Notes: a model not told the origin generated them from the sequence alone. Shown: positions 24,520 to 33,738, counted from the stretch's first letter. The stretch is 64,000 bases of DNA from Neisseria sp. MVDL19-042950 (GCF_030504625.1 NZ_JAUKWH010000003.1:124001-188000); one strand, 5' to 3'. A program made the numbers and translations.

Positions 24520-25257
24520 ATAGATTTTCAATATACAAAACAAACGCTTAAAACAATAAAGAAATTATTTGCACAAGCACAAAAGCAGATGAAGGAGCTA
24601 GATACCCAAATAGCAGCAACAGAAACGGGCGCGGCGGCAGCAAAAGAAACCGTTGCCGAGGCCGAGCATTTACGCAGCGAGCGGAAAAGCCTTTTTGCCC
24701 GCCTGCTTTCAATAGGCAAGACCGATTTTGAAAACAGCGAAGTGAAAGAGCTTGATGCGGCCATTGCCGCCAAGAGAGACCAAGCCGACCGAGCGGCCGA
24801 TATTTCGGCAGCCCAATCCGAGCTTTTGGAGCGTCTGTATGCCGAGCGTTTGGAACTGGCAAACCGCATTGAGGAATTGCGCCGTTTATTGTTTGGATCG
24901 CAATATGAAATGTTTATCGCTGAAATCGAGCATGAACATATCCCCGAATATTTGAAAGCGGCGGAAACATTTGCACAGGCCGCCGCCAAGCTGGCCGGAT
25001 ATGGTAAAGCAGCCGCTATGATGCGCGATAAGCTGATTGAAAACGGTATCAGGACAACCGCCCCCGCTTACGGGCAGCACATACCCGCCCGCGCCGTTGA
25101 TTTACGCATTGCCGTTCCCGTTGCCTGCTATCCCGAACTGGACGCTACCGGCTGCAAATGGCTTTCACTTGGCACATTTGCCGACAAACAAGCCGCAGAG
25201 CAGGCCGTTAAAGCCTATTCCAAGCCTTACGATGCCTACCTGATCCAACAGGCATAA
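24520..25257 (+). CDS. Unknown coiled-coil island protein, start codon ATA or 24589
   Basis: From the first ATG (24589) the product is 222 residues, but that ATG has no ribosome site. The frame is open back to an ATA at 24520, preceded by AAGGAAAG at ideal spacing. Translation from ATA would add 23 well-formed residues (DFQYTKQTLKTIKKLFAQAQ). The best reading is an ATG to ATA change. Residues about 10-120 are coiled coil rich in E, A and R. The C-terminal part (GCKWLSLGTFADKQAAEQAV) may be a small alpha/beta domain. Function unknown. Confidence 0.6.
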   Translation: MDFQYTKQTLKTIKKLFAQAQKQMKELDTQIAATETGAAAAKETVAEAEHLRSERKSLFARLLSIGKTDFENSEVKELDAAIAAKRDQADRAADISAAQSELLERLYAERLELANRIEELRRLLFGSQYEMFIAEIEHEHIPEYLKAAETFAQAAAKLAGYGKAAAMMRDKLIENGIRTTAPAYGQHIPARAVDLRIAVPVACYPELDATGCKWLSLGTFADKQAAEQAVKAYSKPYDAYLIQQA

Positions 25258-25365
25258 CCCCCTTTGCTATTCCCCCAGCTTTGCCCCGCGCGGGCAAGGC
25301 GGGGTAAGTGCAACCTTTTTTCAGGCGGGTATTGAGATAAGGCCGTCTGAAACGGAGTAAACATC

Positions 25366-26082
25366 ATGAATATCACATTACACCGCAACACCATCAATCA
25401 CGAAGAGCAGCAAACCGTAAACGCCCGTGAGCTTCACGCTTTTTTGGAAGTAGGCAAAGACTTTTCAACATGGATTAAAGAACGTATCGAGCAATACGGA
25501 TTTATTGAAAATCAAGACTTTGTAATTTTCACCGAAATTGGGGAAAAATCAGAAAGAGGCCGCCCCCGTGTTGAATATGCCCTATCGCTAGAGATGGCCA
25601 AAGAGTTATCGATGGTAGAGCGCACCGACAAAGGCAAACAGGCACGCGCCTACTTTATCGAGATGGAGCGGCAGGCCAAACAAGCGGCACCGACCCTACC
25701 CGACTTTACCAACCCCGCCATAGCCGCCCGGGCATGGGCGGACGAAGTGGAAAAGAACGCCGAGCAACAGAAACGCCTTGCCGTAGCAGAGCCGAAAGCC
25801 GCCGCCCTTGATTTACTGGCAGACAGCAAAGGAGCAAGCAATATCACATTGACCGCCAAGCACCTGAAGATGACGCGGAAAGAACTGATCGGGTTATTGA
25901 GAGAGAAAAAATGGATATGGGGCACGCGCCCGATACAGGCTACACAGCAGGTTATCAATCAAGGTTTGATGATTCAGGTAACCGGCATTTCAGACAGAAA
26001 CGGGCAGCCCTACACGCAAGCACTCATTACCCCGAAAGGTTTGGCAAAGCTGGCCGTAATCTTGCAGGAAAGCAACGCATAA
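25366..26082 (+). CDS. Phage antirepressor, AntA/AntB plus KilAC domains
   Basis: 238 residues, start with ACGGAG upstream. Residues about 15-95 are the AntA/AntB domain (VNARELHAFLEVGKDFSTWI, RPRVEYALSLEMAKELSM). Residues about 125-235 are the KilAC domain (TLTAKHLKMTRKELIGLLRE, ITPKGLAKLAVIL). Such proteins relieve prophage repression. It shows that the island has a phage contribution. Confidence 0.9.
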   Translation: MNITLHRNTINHEEQQTVNARELHAFLEVGKDFSTWIKERIEQYGFIENQDFVIFTEIGEKSERGRPRVEYALSLEMAKELSMVERTDKGKQARAYFIEMERQAKQAAPTLPDFTNPAIAARAWADEVEKNAEQQKRLAVAEPKAAALDLLADSKGASNITLTAKHLKMTRKELIGLLREKKWIWGTRPIQATQQVINQGLMIQVTGISDRNGQPYTQALITPKGLAKLAVILQESNA

Positions 26083-26106
26083 ACACAGCACGGAAAGGAA
26101 AGCATC

Positions 26107-26382
26107 ATGACAAACATCAAAACGGAAAACACCAAACAGACCGAAACCAAGAAAACACCCCCGCCGCCGAAAAAATGCCTACTGGCAATCGGCTATCCCA
26201 CAGACGAGCCGTTGACTTACCGATACGAAACAATCGGCTATTTTCCTACCAAGACGGCCGCCAAGAAAGAAATTGCCGAGCGTAGGGAAAAGCAGCCCGA
26301 TTTACTGTTTCTGATACTGGAAACCAACGCCGATCCACGCGCCGCCGTGTATCAGAAGTTCGCCGACGCGCTGGAGCAGTAA
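26107..26382 (+). CDS. Small hypothetical island protein
   Basis: 91 residues, with GGAAAGGAAAG upstream. A Lys/Thr/Pro-rich N-terminus (KTPPPPKK) leads to a compact domain (LTYRYETIGYFPTKTAAKKE). It ends close to the next gene and seems part of the same transcript. Function not recognised. Confidence 0.55.
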   Translation: MTNIKTENTKQTETKKTPPPPKKCLLAIGYPTDEPLTYRYETIGYFPTKTAAKKEIAERREKQPDLLFLILETNADPRAAVYQKFADALEQ

Positions 26383-26423
26383 AAAGGCCGCCTGAAAAAC
26401 GCCAACCGAAAAGGAATGGAAAT

Positions 26424-26819
26424 ATGGCAAGAAAACACCAAAGGGGCAAACGCACAATCCGACCATACCGGCAGCTACCGGTAGAAGTAATCCGCGCCCC
26501 GCAATTTCGGGCATTGAGCGGCACCGCCGTAAAAGTGCTGCTATATCTGTTATCGCAATATACCGGCAGCAACAACGGCAATCTTTCCGCCGTACAATGC
26601 AGCGAAACCGCCGCTGAAATAGGCATAGGTTCGGATAAGACTTTACGGCAAGCCATCACGGAGCTTAAAAATAAAGGCTTCATCACAGTAAGCAGGCAAG
26701 GCGGAAAGAACCGATGCAGCCTATACGCCCTAACCTTTTTTGCCGTTGACGATTGCGGCGGCATATTGGACATACCGGCCACCCACACGTTTACAGACGA
26801 TTGGAAAACAGCCGTCTGA
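26424..26819 (+). CDS. Winged-helix protein, replication/organiser-like
   Basis: 131 residues, AAAAGGAATGG upstream. LSGTAVKVLLYLLSQYTGSN, SAVQCSETAAEIGIGSDKTL and AITELKNKGFITVSRQGGKN form the winged-helix pattern seen in phage replication organisers and some plasmid initiators. A link to the iteron-like DNA at 28.1 kb is possible but unproven. Followed by a good terminator. Confidence 0.65.
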   Translation: MARKHQRGKRTIRPYRQLPVEVIRAPQFRALSGTAVKVLLYLLSQYTGSNNGNLSAVQCSETAAEIGIGSDKTLRQAITELKNKGFITVSRQGGKNRCSLYALTFFAVDDCGGILDIPATHTFTDDWKTAV

Positions 26820-26871
26820 AAACGAGCTTGCGAGTTTCGCCAAAACAGTTTGAGATGCTAACATTTGCTAA

Positions 26872-26903
26872 CAACACCAGCCATCACCGCTGGTGTTTTT
26901 TTA
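26872..26903 (+). terminator. Rho-independent terminator
   Basis: AACACCAG-CCATCACCG-CTGGTGTT followed by T residues, 50 bases past the winged-helix gene. Confidence 0.8.
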
Positions 26904-26982
26904 TCCGTAATACGCTATTGGATTGTTTCAGATAATACAAAGTAGTAACATAGATACAAACACAAAAGAAAGGAGCGACATC

Positions 26983-27255
26983 ATGGCAGCCATCATGACA
27001 AGCAGGGAATTTAACCAACACACGGGCCGCGCCATGCGTGAAGCAGACAATGCCCCGTTAACGATAACCAACAGGGGGAAGCCCACATTGGTTTTATTGA
27101 GCTATGCCGAATATCAAAGGTTGGCAGGAAAGCCCCGAAATGCCCTAGAAGCATTAACACCTTCCCCCGAGCTATCAGCAGAATTGGAAAAAATAGATTT
27201 TGAAATACCGCCGCGCAGCAAAGCACAACGGCGTGAAGTGGATTTTGGGGAGTAA
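26983..27255 (+). CDS. Phd/YefM-type antitoxin
   Basis: 90 residues from the ATG at 26983, chosen for its GAAAGGAG. The N-terminus (TSREFNQHTGRAMREADNAP) and LTITNRGKPTLVLLSYAEYQ are typical Phd/YefM. The acidic C-terminus would neutralise the toxin. It is followed by the toxin gene 2 bases later. Confidence 0.85.
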   Translation: MAAIMTSREFNQHTGRAMREADNAPLTITNRGKPTLVLLSYAEYQRLAGKPRNALEALTPSPELSAELEKIDFEIPPRSKAQRREVDFGE

Positions 27256-27257
27256 CC

Positions 27258-27674
27258 GTGTATTTGCTGGATACCAACATAATCAGCGAAACGCGCCGCC
27301 CAAATAGAGTAAACAGCGGAGTAAAAGCATGGCTGGAATCAACAGATGCCGCTATGCTTTACACCAGCGCAATAAACATCATGGAGCTTGAACGGGGCGT
27401 ATTACGCATGGAACGCAAAGACCAAGCACAAGGGCAGGTATTGAGGGCATGGCTTGAGCAAACCGTGAAGCCCACGTTTGAAAACCGCATTTTGCCGATA
27501 GATGAAACCACCGCTGCCATTTGCGCCCGATTGCATACCCCAGACCCCGCACCCGAAAACGACGCGTGGGTAGCAGCGGCGGCCATACAGCACTGCTTGA
27601 TATTGGTAACGCGCAATACCGCCGACTTTGCCCATACCGGCGTAAAGCTGTTTAACCCCTTTGATGTCGTCTGA
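27258..27674 (+). CDS. VapC/FitB-type PIN-domain toxin
   Basis: 138 residues, GTG start. PIN-domain acidic residues are visible: LLDTNIISE, the E in IMELERGV, and NDAWVAAAA with a D in NTADF. PIN toxins are Mg-dependent RNases acting on tRNA or rRNA. The order Phd-type antitoxin then VapC-type toxin is a common hybrid. Terminator 28 bases downstream. Confidence 0.88.
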   Translation: MYLLDTNIISETRRPNRVNSGVKAWLESTDAAMLYTSAINIMELERGVLRMERKDQAQGQVLRAWLEQTVKPTFENRILPIDETTAAICARLHTPDPAPENDAWVAAAAIQHCLILVTRNTADFAHTGVKLFNPFDVV

Positions 27675-27701
27675 AATATCGGCAGCCCGATTCAATCCCC
27701 G

Positions 27702-27730
27702 AAAACCGCCTAAACAAGGGCGGTTTTTTT
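27702..27730 (+). terminator. Rho-independent terminator of the toxin-antitoxin pair
   Basis: AAAACCGCC-TAAACAA-GGGCGGTTTTTTT; strong stem with T run. Confidence 0.85.
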
Positions 27731-28031
27731 CATGCCCCCGCCAACACCCCTATTTTGCATTTACAGCGCGTTTCCCCTTTCAGACGGCCTTACCCCCTAC
27801 TTAGACGGGCAACACCCCGAACAGGGCAGATCTACCCCGTTGCATACACGGAGCGGGAAATTTTTGACTCGTAAAAAAGTAAGCAAAAACGCCGATACCT
27901 CCTATCCGAAAAACGAGCCGATGATAATTTAATGACACATTGGATATGTGAAGCAAGCACATCAACAACCACGAAATGCAGAATCAAAAATGCTTAAGAA
28001 ATAGGCAAAACACCGATTGAAAACTAGACAG

Positions 28032-28111
28032 ATTGTTGACAATTTACCCTGATTTTCATTCAGAAACTGCCCTTGCTTTGAGATGGTTTAGTGGTTAGAT
28101 TGTCAACAATT
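28032..28111. repeat. Inverted pair ATTGTTGACAAT / ATTGTCAACAAT
   Basis: ATTGTTGACAAT starts near 28032 and its exact reverse complement ATTGTCAACAAT lies near 28099, each followed by TTTA with CCCT or GGGT. The arms are about 55 bases apart. Likely a protein-binding site pair. Confidence 0.5.
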
Positions 28112-28142
28112 TAGGGTAAATTCATTCAAAATTAATTAATTC

Positions 28143-28281
28143 TTGATAGGTACTTTTTGCAATAATAAGGGTACTTTTTACCCATCACTTGCTTAAAAAT
28201 TAAGCAAAAAGGCGTTTTGATGGGTATTTTTTACCCAAGTCATGCCATTTTTACCCCCTTTTGATAGGTATTTTTTACCCA
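28143..28281. repeat. Iteron-like repeats, unit TTGATRGGTAYTTTTTACCCA
   Basis: Four related units: at 28143 (partial), 28168-28186 (inverted), 28217-28237 and 28260-28281. Each carries the internal palindrome GGGTAYTTTTTACCC in whole or part. Repeats of this size and spacing are typical of initiator-binding iterons at plasmid or phage origins. No adjacent intact initiator gene is visible. Confidence 0.55.
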
Positions 28282-28293
28282 CCTTTATAAATT

Positions 28294-28310
28294 ACCATAC
28301 GCAGTATGGT
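28294..28310. repeat. Perfect palindrome ACCATAC-GCA-GTATGGT
   Basis: A 7-bp perfect inverted repeat with a 3-base centre immediately right of the iteron-like units. It has the form of an operator for a dimeric regulator. Confidence 0.5.
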
Positions 28311-28335
28311 TCTGATGGCGCAGCCTTAGCTTTTC

Positions 28336-28433
28336 GATTTTCAGTTTTTCAAAAAAAATACAGCGAAAATGCACGGGGGCGAAAATCGCCGAAACTGAAA
28401 AATCCGAAAAAACAAAAAATCACGAAAACGTGA
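28336..28433. repeat. Cluster of hairpins
   Basis: GATTTTCAGTTT (28336-28347) pairs with AAACTGAAAAATC (28392-28404), enclosing GGCGA-AAA-TCGCC (28378-28390); TCACG-AAAA-CGTGA (28420-28433) follows. Three stems within 100 bases in DNA with no gene. Confidence 0.5.
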
Positions 28434-29856
28434 AAAACGGGCAGACGGATTTTCAGACGGCCTGAAGACAGAAAACACAAACAGGAAAAGGAAGCCGCCG
28501 CGCAGCGGGGGCAAAGGCATGGAGTTCCTGAAACAGTCGAACAACCGACGGAGCCGGCAACCGTGCCATGCAGACGGAGCGGAAACGGAAAGCCACCGCA
28601 CCGATATTGCAGACAGCAGACGAGCAAGGCAGGGCGCGCCCCCTGCAAAAGATGCGCTACCTATCGGCAAAAACGCCGATACCCCCTAGCGAATCTCTTA
28701 CGTCCCTGCACCTGCAAATCCTGCATTTTCAAAATCAATCCCATGCAAACGGCGGGGGTATTAAAATGTGAAGCAAATACATCAATTTAAATAAAGGCTG
28801 AAAAGAAGCGCGCAGAATCGATTTAACGGCTTGCCTATGATTTGCATTCCAAGATGATTGAAACGCAATCTGATGCGAAAATAGACGGTTTACAGCGCAT
28901 TTTGAAAATACAGGCACTACTCAAACACCAAAATAGCAGATTCACCGCCGCAAATCTCATAACCTTTCACGGCCATAAAACACCTTTCTTACATGGGGTT
29001 GATTTCAAAATGAAAAAAATCCAATAAAATCAAATACGATTTTAAGAACCGCTAAAACGGTTTTCCCGCCTTGCCCGATTCCGCCATTCAGGCAAAATCA
29101 AATACTTGAAAAACAACCCCACGGCAAAGCGCAAACAGGGGAAAGCCCGAACAGGGGAAGCGGAATTTTCTGACATATTGGCCGCGTGAATTTTTGATCC
29201 ATAAAAAGGGCAGGCATTTTTGCCTTTTCGCAAACAACACCAGCCCCGCCGCCAAACGCTTTGACCTTTGCAAAATGTTGGTAAAATTGTTGGTAACTGA
29301 AAAATCAAATTAAAATAAATATATTCAATATATTAATTTACTGTTTCGATAGAGGCTCCGACTATAAGCGGTTCTCTTTTATCTGATAGTCCCTCTTCCT
29401 CACTCTCCTTATCCTACTTAACATCAAATTTTCTAAAGTATTGTCAATAATATATTTCACTTAAAACTAATCGTATCATCTAAATGAAAGTTCAGATAAA
29501 GATGCCAATCTCAAACTGAAGCTTTTACTAAACTCCTATTAACAAAGAGCCAAATTATTTGCTCTTTTTATACCAAACAACATCTACTTTTTGCTGAAAT
29601 AATTTTTTATAACCAGAAAACCTAATATTTAGTACAAGACAGTAAACTTCAGGTAGCATAGGGAATCCCTCAAAGCGAGGGATGCTGTAATGGATATTAA
29701 GTTTCCCGGCCATGTTGCTTTTAAACGCTATAAAGAACCATGCAGTTTTCCACACCCTATGATATTCTTTACATTCCTAAGAAATCTCAAATTGAATGTT
29801 CATACAAGAAAAGGAAAATGTAAAAAAAAACGTCGGAATCCTCCTCCTTTTTATTA

Positions 29857-30576
29857 TTAAAGCAAATCTATAATTTTCATAACCATCTTAGCAGAATTAC
29901 CCGATGCAACCTGCAAAAACTCTTCAAAACTCATACTTGCTTTTTCATTCGCCAAATCTGAAATAGCACGTATAACAACAAAAGGAATTGCTAATTGATG
30001 GCAAGTTTGAGCAATTGCTGCCGCCTCCATCTCTACCGCAAGTACCTCTTTAAAATGTGTACGGATATACTCTACTTTCTCAGTACTATGAACAAATTGA
30101 TCGCCGCTAACAATTAAACCACGATGTACAGTAGCTCCCTGAAAAGCAGTAGCAGCCTGACTTGCAACCTCCAACAACTTCGAGTCAGTTTCGAACGAAA
30201 CACCAAGCTTGGGTACCTGCCCTAAAACATAACCAAACGCTGTAACATCCACATCATGATGGGCAACCCGCTCTCCAATTACTACATCCCCCACTTTTAA
30301 ACCTTGCCCTAATCCGCCTGCACTGCCGGTATTAATGATGCAATCAGGACAAAAGCGACTGATGACTAATGCTGTAATAGCAGCCGCATTTACTTTACCG
30401 ATTCCACTCAATGCCAATATGATTTTTTTATCTGATAGAGAACCATGATGAACAGTAAAATGACCGAATTGCATACTTTCCACATTTTCCATACTGTGTT
30501 TCAACAATTCGATTTCTTGTTCCATTGCACCGATAATGGCTATTGTTGAGTATTTTTTGGATATTTTTTCAGTCAT
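29857..30576 (-). CDS. mtnN: 5'-methylthioadenosine/S-adenosylhomocysteine nucleosidase
   Basis: 239 residues. Cleaves MTA and SAH to adenine and the thio-sugar in methionine salvage and SAH detoxification. Family landmarks: IIGAMEQEIELL near the N-terminus (catalytic Glu), INTGSAGGLGQGLKVGDVVI, EVLAVEMEAAAIAQTC (substrate-binding M-E), and VIRAISDLANE (catalytic Asp). About 8 residues longer at the N-terminus than E. coli MtnN. First core gene after the island; divergent from pilU. Confidence 0.95.
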   Translation of the reverse strand: MTEKISKKYSTIAIIGAMEQEIELLKHSMENVESMQFGHFTVHHGSLSDKKIILALSGIGKVNAAAITALVISRFCPDCIINTGSAGGLGQGLKVGDVVIGERVAHHDVDVTAFGYVLGQVPKLGVSFETDSKLLEVASQAATAFQGATVHRGLIVSGDQFVHSTEKVEYIRTHFKEVLAVEMEAAAIAQTCHQLAIPFVVIRAISDLANEKASMSFEEFLQVASGNSAKMVMKIIDLL

Positions 30577-30618
30577 TTTATTACCTTATTAATTTAAATT
30601 GACAAGTATTATACGCAC

Positions 30619-30642
30619 CCATTATCAGGCAGGCCATTATCA
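30619..30642 (+). repeat. Direct repeat CCATTATCA upstream of pilU
   Basis: CCATTATCA occurs at 30619-30627 and 30634-30642, 15 bases start to start, in the divergent mtnN/pilU region. A regulator site is possible; none known to me. Confidence 0.3.
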
Positions 30643-30681
30643 ACTTTTTCAAACAGAATAATGGCAAATAAGCAAATATTA

Positions 30682-30712
30682 TTGCTTCATGCAATCTGAA
30701 ATTTGCTATAAT
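30682..30712 (+). promoter_or_regulatory. pilU promoter
   Basis: TATAAT at 30707-30712, preceded by TTGC as an extended -10, with TTGCTT at 30682-30687 as a possible -35. Transcription would start near 30719, which favours the ATG at 30750 for pilU. Confidence 0.6.
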
Positions 30713-30749
30713 ATTAAATATATTAATGCAATTTTACTCAAGTAACAAA

Positions 30750-31880
30750 ATGGAACAAAATAATACTCTCTCCGCAAAAGAAGAAATTTATTCATGGCTG
30801 CGTACATTAAATAAATATAAAGGCTCCGACCTTTTTATTACTGCCAACTTCCCGCCTGCAATGAAACTTGATGGCAAAATTACCCGTATTACTGATACGC
30901 CCTTAACTCCGGAACGCTGTATGGAGATTGCTTTTGCAATTATGTCCCCCAAGCAGTCGGAAGAATTTATGGCAACCAATGAATGCAACTTTGCTATCAG
31001 CACTCCCGATACCAGCCGCTTCAGGGTTAATGCTATGGTGCAGCGTGGTGCTACGGCATTGGTTTTCCGTACCATTACCAGCAACATTCCCAAATTTGAA
31101 ACACTCAATTTACCGCCTATACTGCAAAAAGTTGCCATGCAAAAGCGGGGATTAGTCATTTTTGTCGGAGGAACGGGTTCCGGTAAATCTACTTCTCTCG
31201 CATCGATGATTGATTATCGCAATGAAAACAGCCAAGATCATATCATCACAATTGAGGACCCCATCGAATTTGTGCATGAACACAAAAATTGCATCATTAC
31301 CCAGCGCGAAGTTGGTGTTGATACTGAAAACTGGTTTGCTGCCCTGAAAAATACACTTCGCCAAGCACCGGATGTAATTCTAATTGGCGAAATTCGTGAT
31401 CGCGAAACAATGGATTATGCTATTGCTTTCGCAGAAACGGGCCACTTGTGTATGGCCACTCTACACGCAAACAGTACTAACCAAGCACTCGACCGCATTA
31501 TTAACTTTTTCCCGGAAGAACGTCGTGTACAATTGCTAACTGACTTGTCATTAAACTTGCAGGCTTTTATTTCACAGCGTTTGATTCCAAGGGAAGGGGG
31601 CAAAGGTCGTGTTGCAGCGGTTGAAGTATTACTCAACTCTCCCTTAGTAGCTGAATTAATTCATAATGGTGACGTACACTCTATTAAAGAAATTATGAAA
31701 AAATCACAAGCTCTCGGCATGCAAACTTTTGACCAAGCTTTGTATGAGCTATATGAAGGAGGTCTGATCAGCTTCCAAGACGCGATTAAAAATGCAGATT
31801 CCGCCAATGACTTACGCTTGGATATCCAATTACGTAGTCGCCGCGCCCAAAATGCAGGTCCCGATTTAGAATTGATTTAA
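30750..31880 (+). CDS. pilU: PilU-type retraction ATPase of type IV pili
   Basis: 376 residues from the ATG at 30750; an ATG at 30726 would leave almost no leader. Walker A GGTGSGKST, Asp box TIEDPIEF, Walker B LIGEIRDRETM and His box MATLHAN are all present. The C-terminal region (QALGMQTFDQALYELYEGGL) and the absence of the PilT AIRNLIRE motif favour PilU over PilT. It assists PilT in pilus retraction and twitching. No pilT is adjacent. An inverted DUS pair follows the stop. Confidence 0.88.
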   Translation: MEQNNTLSAKEEIYSWLRTLNKYKGSDLFITANFPPAMKLDGKITRITDTPLTPERCMEIAFAIMSPKQSEEFMATNECNFAISTPDTSRFRVNAMVQRGATALVFRTITSNIPKFETLNLPPILQKVAMQKRGLVIFVGGTGSGKSTSLASMIDYRNENSQDHIITIEDPIEFVHEHKNCIITQREVGVDTENWFAALKNTLRQAPDVILIGEIRDRETMDYAIAFAETGHLCMATLHANSTNQALDRIINFFPEERRVQLLTDLSLNLQAFISQRLIPREGGKGRVAAVEVLLNSPLVAELIHNGDVHSIKEIMKKSQALGMQTFDQALYELYEGGLISFQDAIKNADSANDLRLDIQLRSRRAQNAGPDLELI

Positions 31881-31896
31881 TAAAAAATTTATTGAT

Positions 31897-31930
31897 AAGG
31901 CCGTCTGAAAAATATTTTCAGACGGCCTTT
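31897..31930. terminator. DUS inverted-repeat terminator between pilU and ubiB
   Basis: AAGGCCGTCTGAAAAATATT with its complement and T tail, serving two convergent genes. Confidence 0.85.
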
Positions 31931-31955
31931 TATAAATGTAATGAACCTCAAATTA

Positions 31956-33467
31956 CTATTTGAACAATACAATCAATAGTAATGCCACTGCTATCACAGC
32001 CAACCAAAAATTTTGCCTTTGCTGGATTTTAACTAAATGAATATAAGCATCGCGCATTTCTTGCTGACGGGTTTCATCAACCAATAAATTAATTTTACGC
32101 GGTAAGCTAGGCAGAATCTGCGCCCAATCGGGAGCTTCTTTTTTCAAGTTATTCAATAAAGCTTTCGGCCCCACCTGCTCATTCATCCACTTAGTTAAAA
32201 ACGGTTTAGCTGTTGCCCACAAATCCAAATCAGGATCAAGCTGGCGCCCTAACCCCTCAATATTCAACAACGTTTTTTGCAATAAAACGAGCTGCGGTTG
32301 AATTTCCACATTAAAGCGGCGGCTGGTTTCAAACAATCTCATCAACACCATGCCAAAAGAAATTTGCGACAATGGCTTGTTGAAAATGGGTTCGCATACT
32401 GCGCGAACAGCTGCCTCCAATTCCTCGGCTCGGGTATCTGGAGGAACCCAACCCGATTCAATATGGGCAGTAGCGACGCGGTGATAATCACGGTTAAAAA
32501 AAGCTAAAAAATTGATGGCAAGATAACGTTTGTCATATTCGGTCAAACTTCCGACAATACCAAAATCAAGAGCAATATAACGACCGCTATCCGTCACTAA
32601 AATATTGCCGGGATGCATATCCGCATGAAAAAAACCGTGCCGAAACACTTGTGTAAAGAAAATCTCGACACCATAACGGGCAAGTTGATGCAAATCTACA
32701 TTTTTTTCCTGAAGCGTTGCAATGTCAGCTACCGGTATACCTTCCATCCATTCAATGGTAAGTACATTACGGCTGCAATAGTCATAATATACTTTTGGCA
32801 CCAGCAACATATTGCTGTCTCTAAAATTACGCCCAAGCTGGCTGGCATTTGCAGCCTCTTTCATTAAATCCAGCTCATCATGAAGGTATTTATCAAATTC
32901 AGCAACCACTTCTCGAGGTTTCAAACGCTTGCCGTCTGAAAACAATCTCTCAACCCAGCCTGCACCAAAGCGCAGCAAGGCCAAATCTTGTTCAATGATC
33001 GGCGCAATGTTTGGCCGTAACACTTTTACCGCTACTGCTTCACCACTGTGTAAGCGGGCTTTGTGCACTTGTGCAACTGAGGCACTGGCCACCGGTGTGG
33101 TTTCAAATTCAGCATACAGCGTTTCGATTGATTGCCCTAACGATTCTTCAATCTGGTGGCGTGAAAGCTCTGCATCAAAGGGAGGAACACGGTCCTGCAA
33201 CTTGGCCAGCTCTAAAGCATAGGCCTGTGGAATTAAATCCGGCCTAGTCGATAAAACCTGTCCGAACTTAACGAAAATCGGCCCCAAACTTTCTAAAGCC
33301 AAGCGTAAGCGAACCGGCAAAGCTTCATCTGATGCAACTGAGGACTTGGGAATTTTTTGTAATAAAGAACGCAACCAAAACCTATCGGTATGTCCTGCGA
33401 CAAGATCGCTCAATCCGTAACGGTAAACGGTTTTTAAAATAGTAGAAGAACGTTTGAGCCACTTCAT
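31956..33467 (-). CDS. ubiB: UbiB ubiquinone-biosynthesis kinase-like protein
   Basis: 503 residues of the ABC1/AarF atypical kinase family, needed for aerobic ubiquinone synthesis. Signature [14 protein letters not shown] (KxGQ) near 70, [15 protein letters not shown] (A-rich loop), VAVKVLRP (Lys), [13 protein letters not shown] and ALDFGIVG (DFG). One or two C-terminal membrane segments ([17 protein letters not shown]). Length matches the family. Confidence 0.95.
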   Translation of the reverse strand: MKWLKRSSTILKTVYRYGLSDLVAGHTDRFWLRSLLQKIPKSSVASDEALPVRLRLALESLGPIFVKFGQVLSTRPDLIPQAYALELAKLQDRVPPFDAELSRHQIEESLGQSIETLYAEFETTPVASASVAQVHKARLHSGEAVAVKVLRPNIAPIIEQDLALLRFGAGWVERLFSDGKRLKPREVVAEFDKYLHDELDLMKEAANASQLGRNFRDSNMLLVPKVYYDYCSRNVLTIEWMEGIPVADIATLQEKNVDLHQLARYGVEIFFTQVFRHGFFHADMHPGNILVTDSGRYIALDFGIVGSLTEYDKRYLAINFLAFFNRDYHRVATAHIESGWVPPDTRAEELEAAVRAVCEPIFNKPLSQISFGMVLMRLFETSRRFNVEIQPQLVLLQKTLLNIEGLGRQLDPDLDLWATAKPFLTKWMNEQVGPKALLNNLKKEAPDWAQILPSLPRKINLLVDETRQQEMRDAYIHLVKIQQRQNFWLAVIAVALLLIVLFK

Positions 33468-33683
33468 GACTTATCAAACCAAATATAAATACTGAAAGTT
33501 TGGATTATAAAGCATGAATATACAGTTAGGGATAATATGGCATCTACTCACTACTTGTATTTTACCCTACAACTTTATAAATATTAGGCCGTCTGAAAAC
33601 CAAATATAATCGGCCCTCAATTATCAACATAAATGATATTTCATAGATTTATAGATAAGCATTGCAACGCACATCAATACCAT

Positions 33684-33715
33684 AAAAAAACCGCTCCTTA
33701 AATAGGAGCGGTTTT
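33684..33715 (-). terminator. Terminator of the cco operon
   Basis: AAAACCGCTCC-TTAAATA-GGAGCGGTTTT with A/T runs on both sides, 24 bases past the ccoP stop. Preceded by a single DUS near 33,587. Confidence 0.85.
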
Positions 33716-33738
33716 ATATTCATATCAGCAAAGAACTA

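Larger units (their letters stand above)
22037..27735 (+). mobile_element. Decayed integrase-bearing island with phage-type genes
   Basis: All genes are on the plus strand: truncated integrase, a frameshifted gene, AlpA-like regulator, several small phage-type genes, an antirepressor and a toxin-antitoxin pair. The set is typical of a P4-like satellite or prophage remnant. The right boundary is uncertain: genes stop near 27,735, but unusual non-coding DNA runs to about 29,850. No second copy of the tRNA fragment was found in the window. Confidence 0.65.
27736..29856. other. 2.1-kb stretch with no convincing gene, repeat-rich
   Basis: Only short, low-quality open frames are present. The stretch holds DUS cores, repeated blocks, palindromes and four iteron-like units (see separate entries), then AT-rich DNA from about 29,280. 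It may be the remains of a plasmid or phage replication and maintenance region. Confidence 0.6.

Noticed and set aside
28341-28790. Several frames of 60 to 110 residues on both strands
   Set aside because: Mutually overlapping, odd composition, no ribosome sites.
29555-29861. Small open frames near the hairpin ATCCCTC/GAGGGAT (29665-29683)
   Set aside because: Low-complexity, no ribosome site, overlap each other and the mtnN end.
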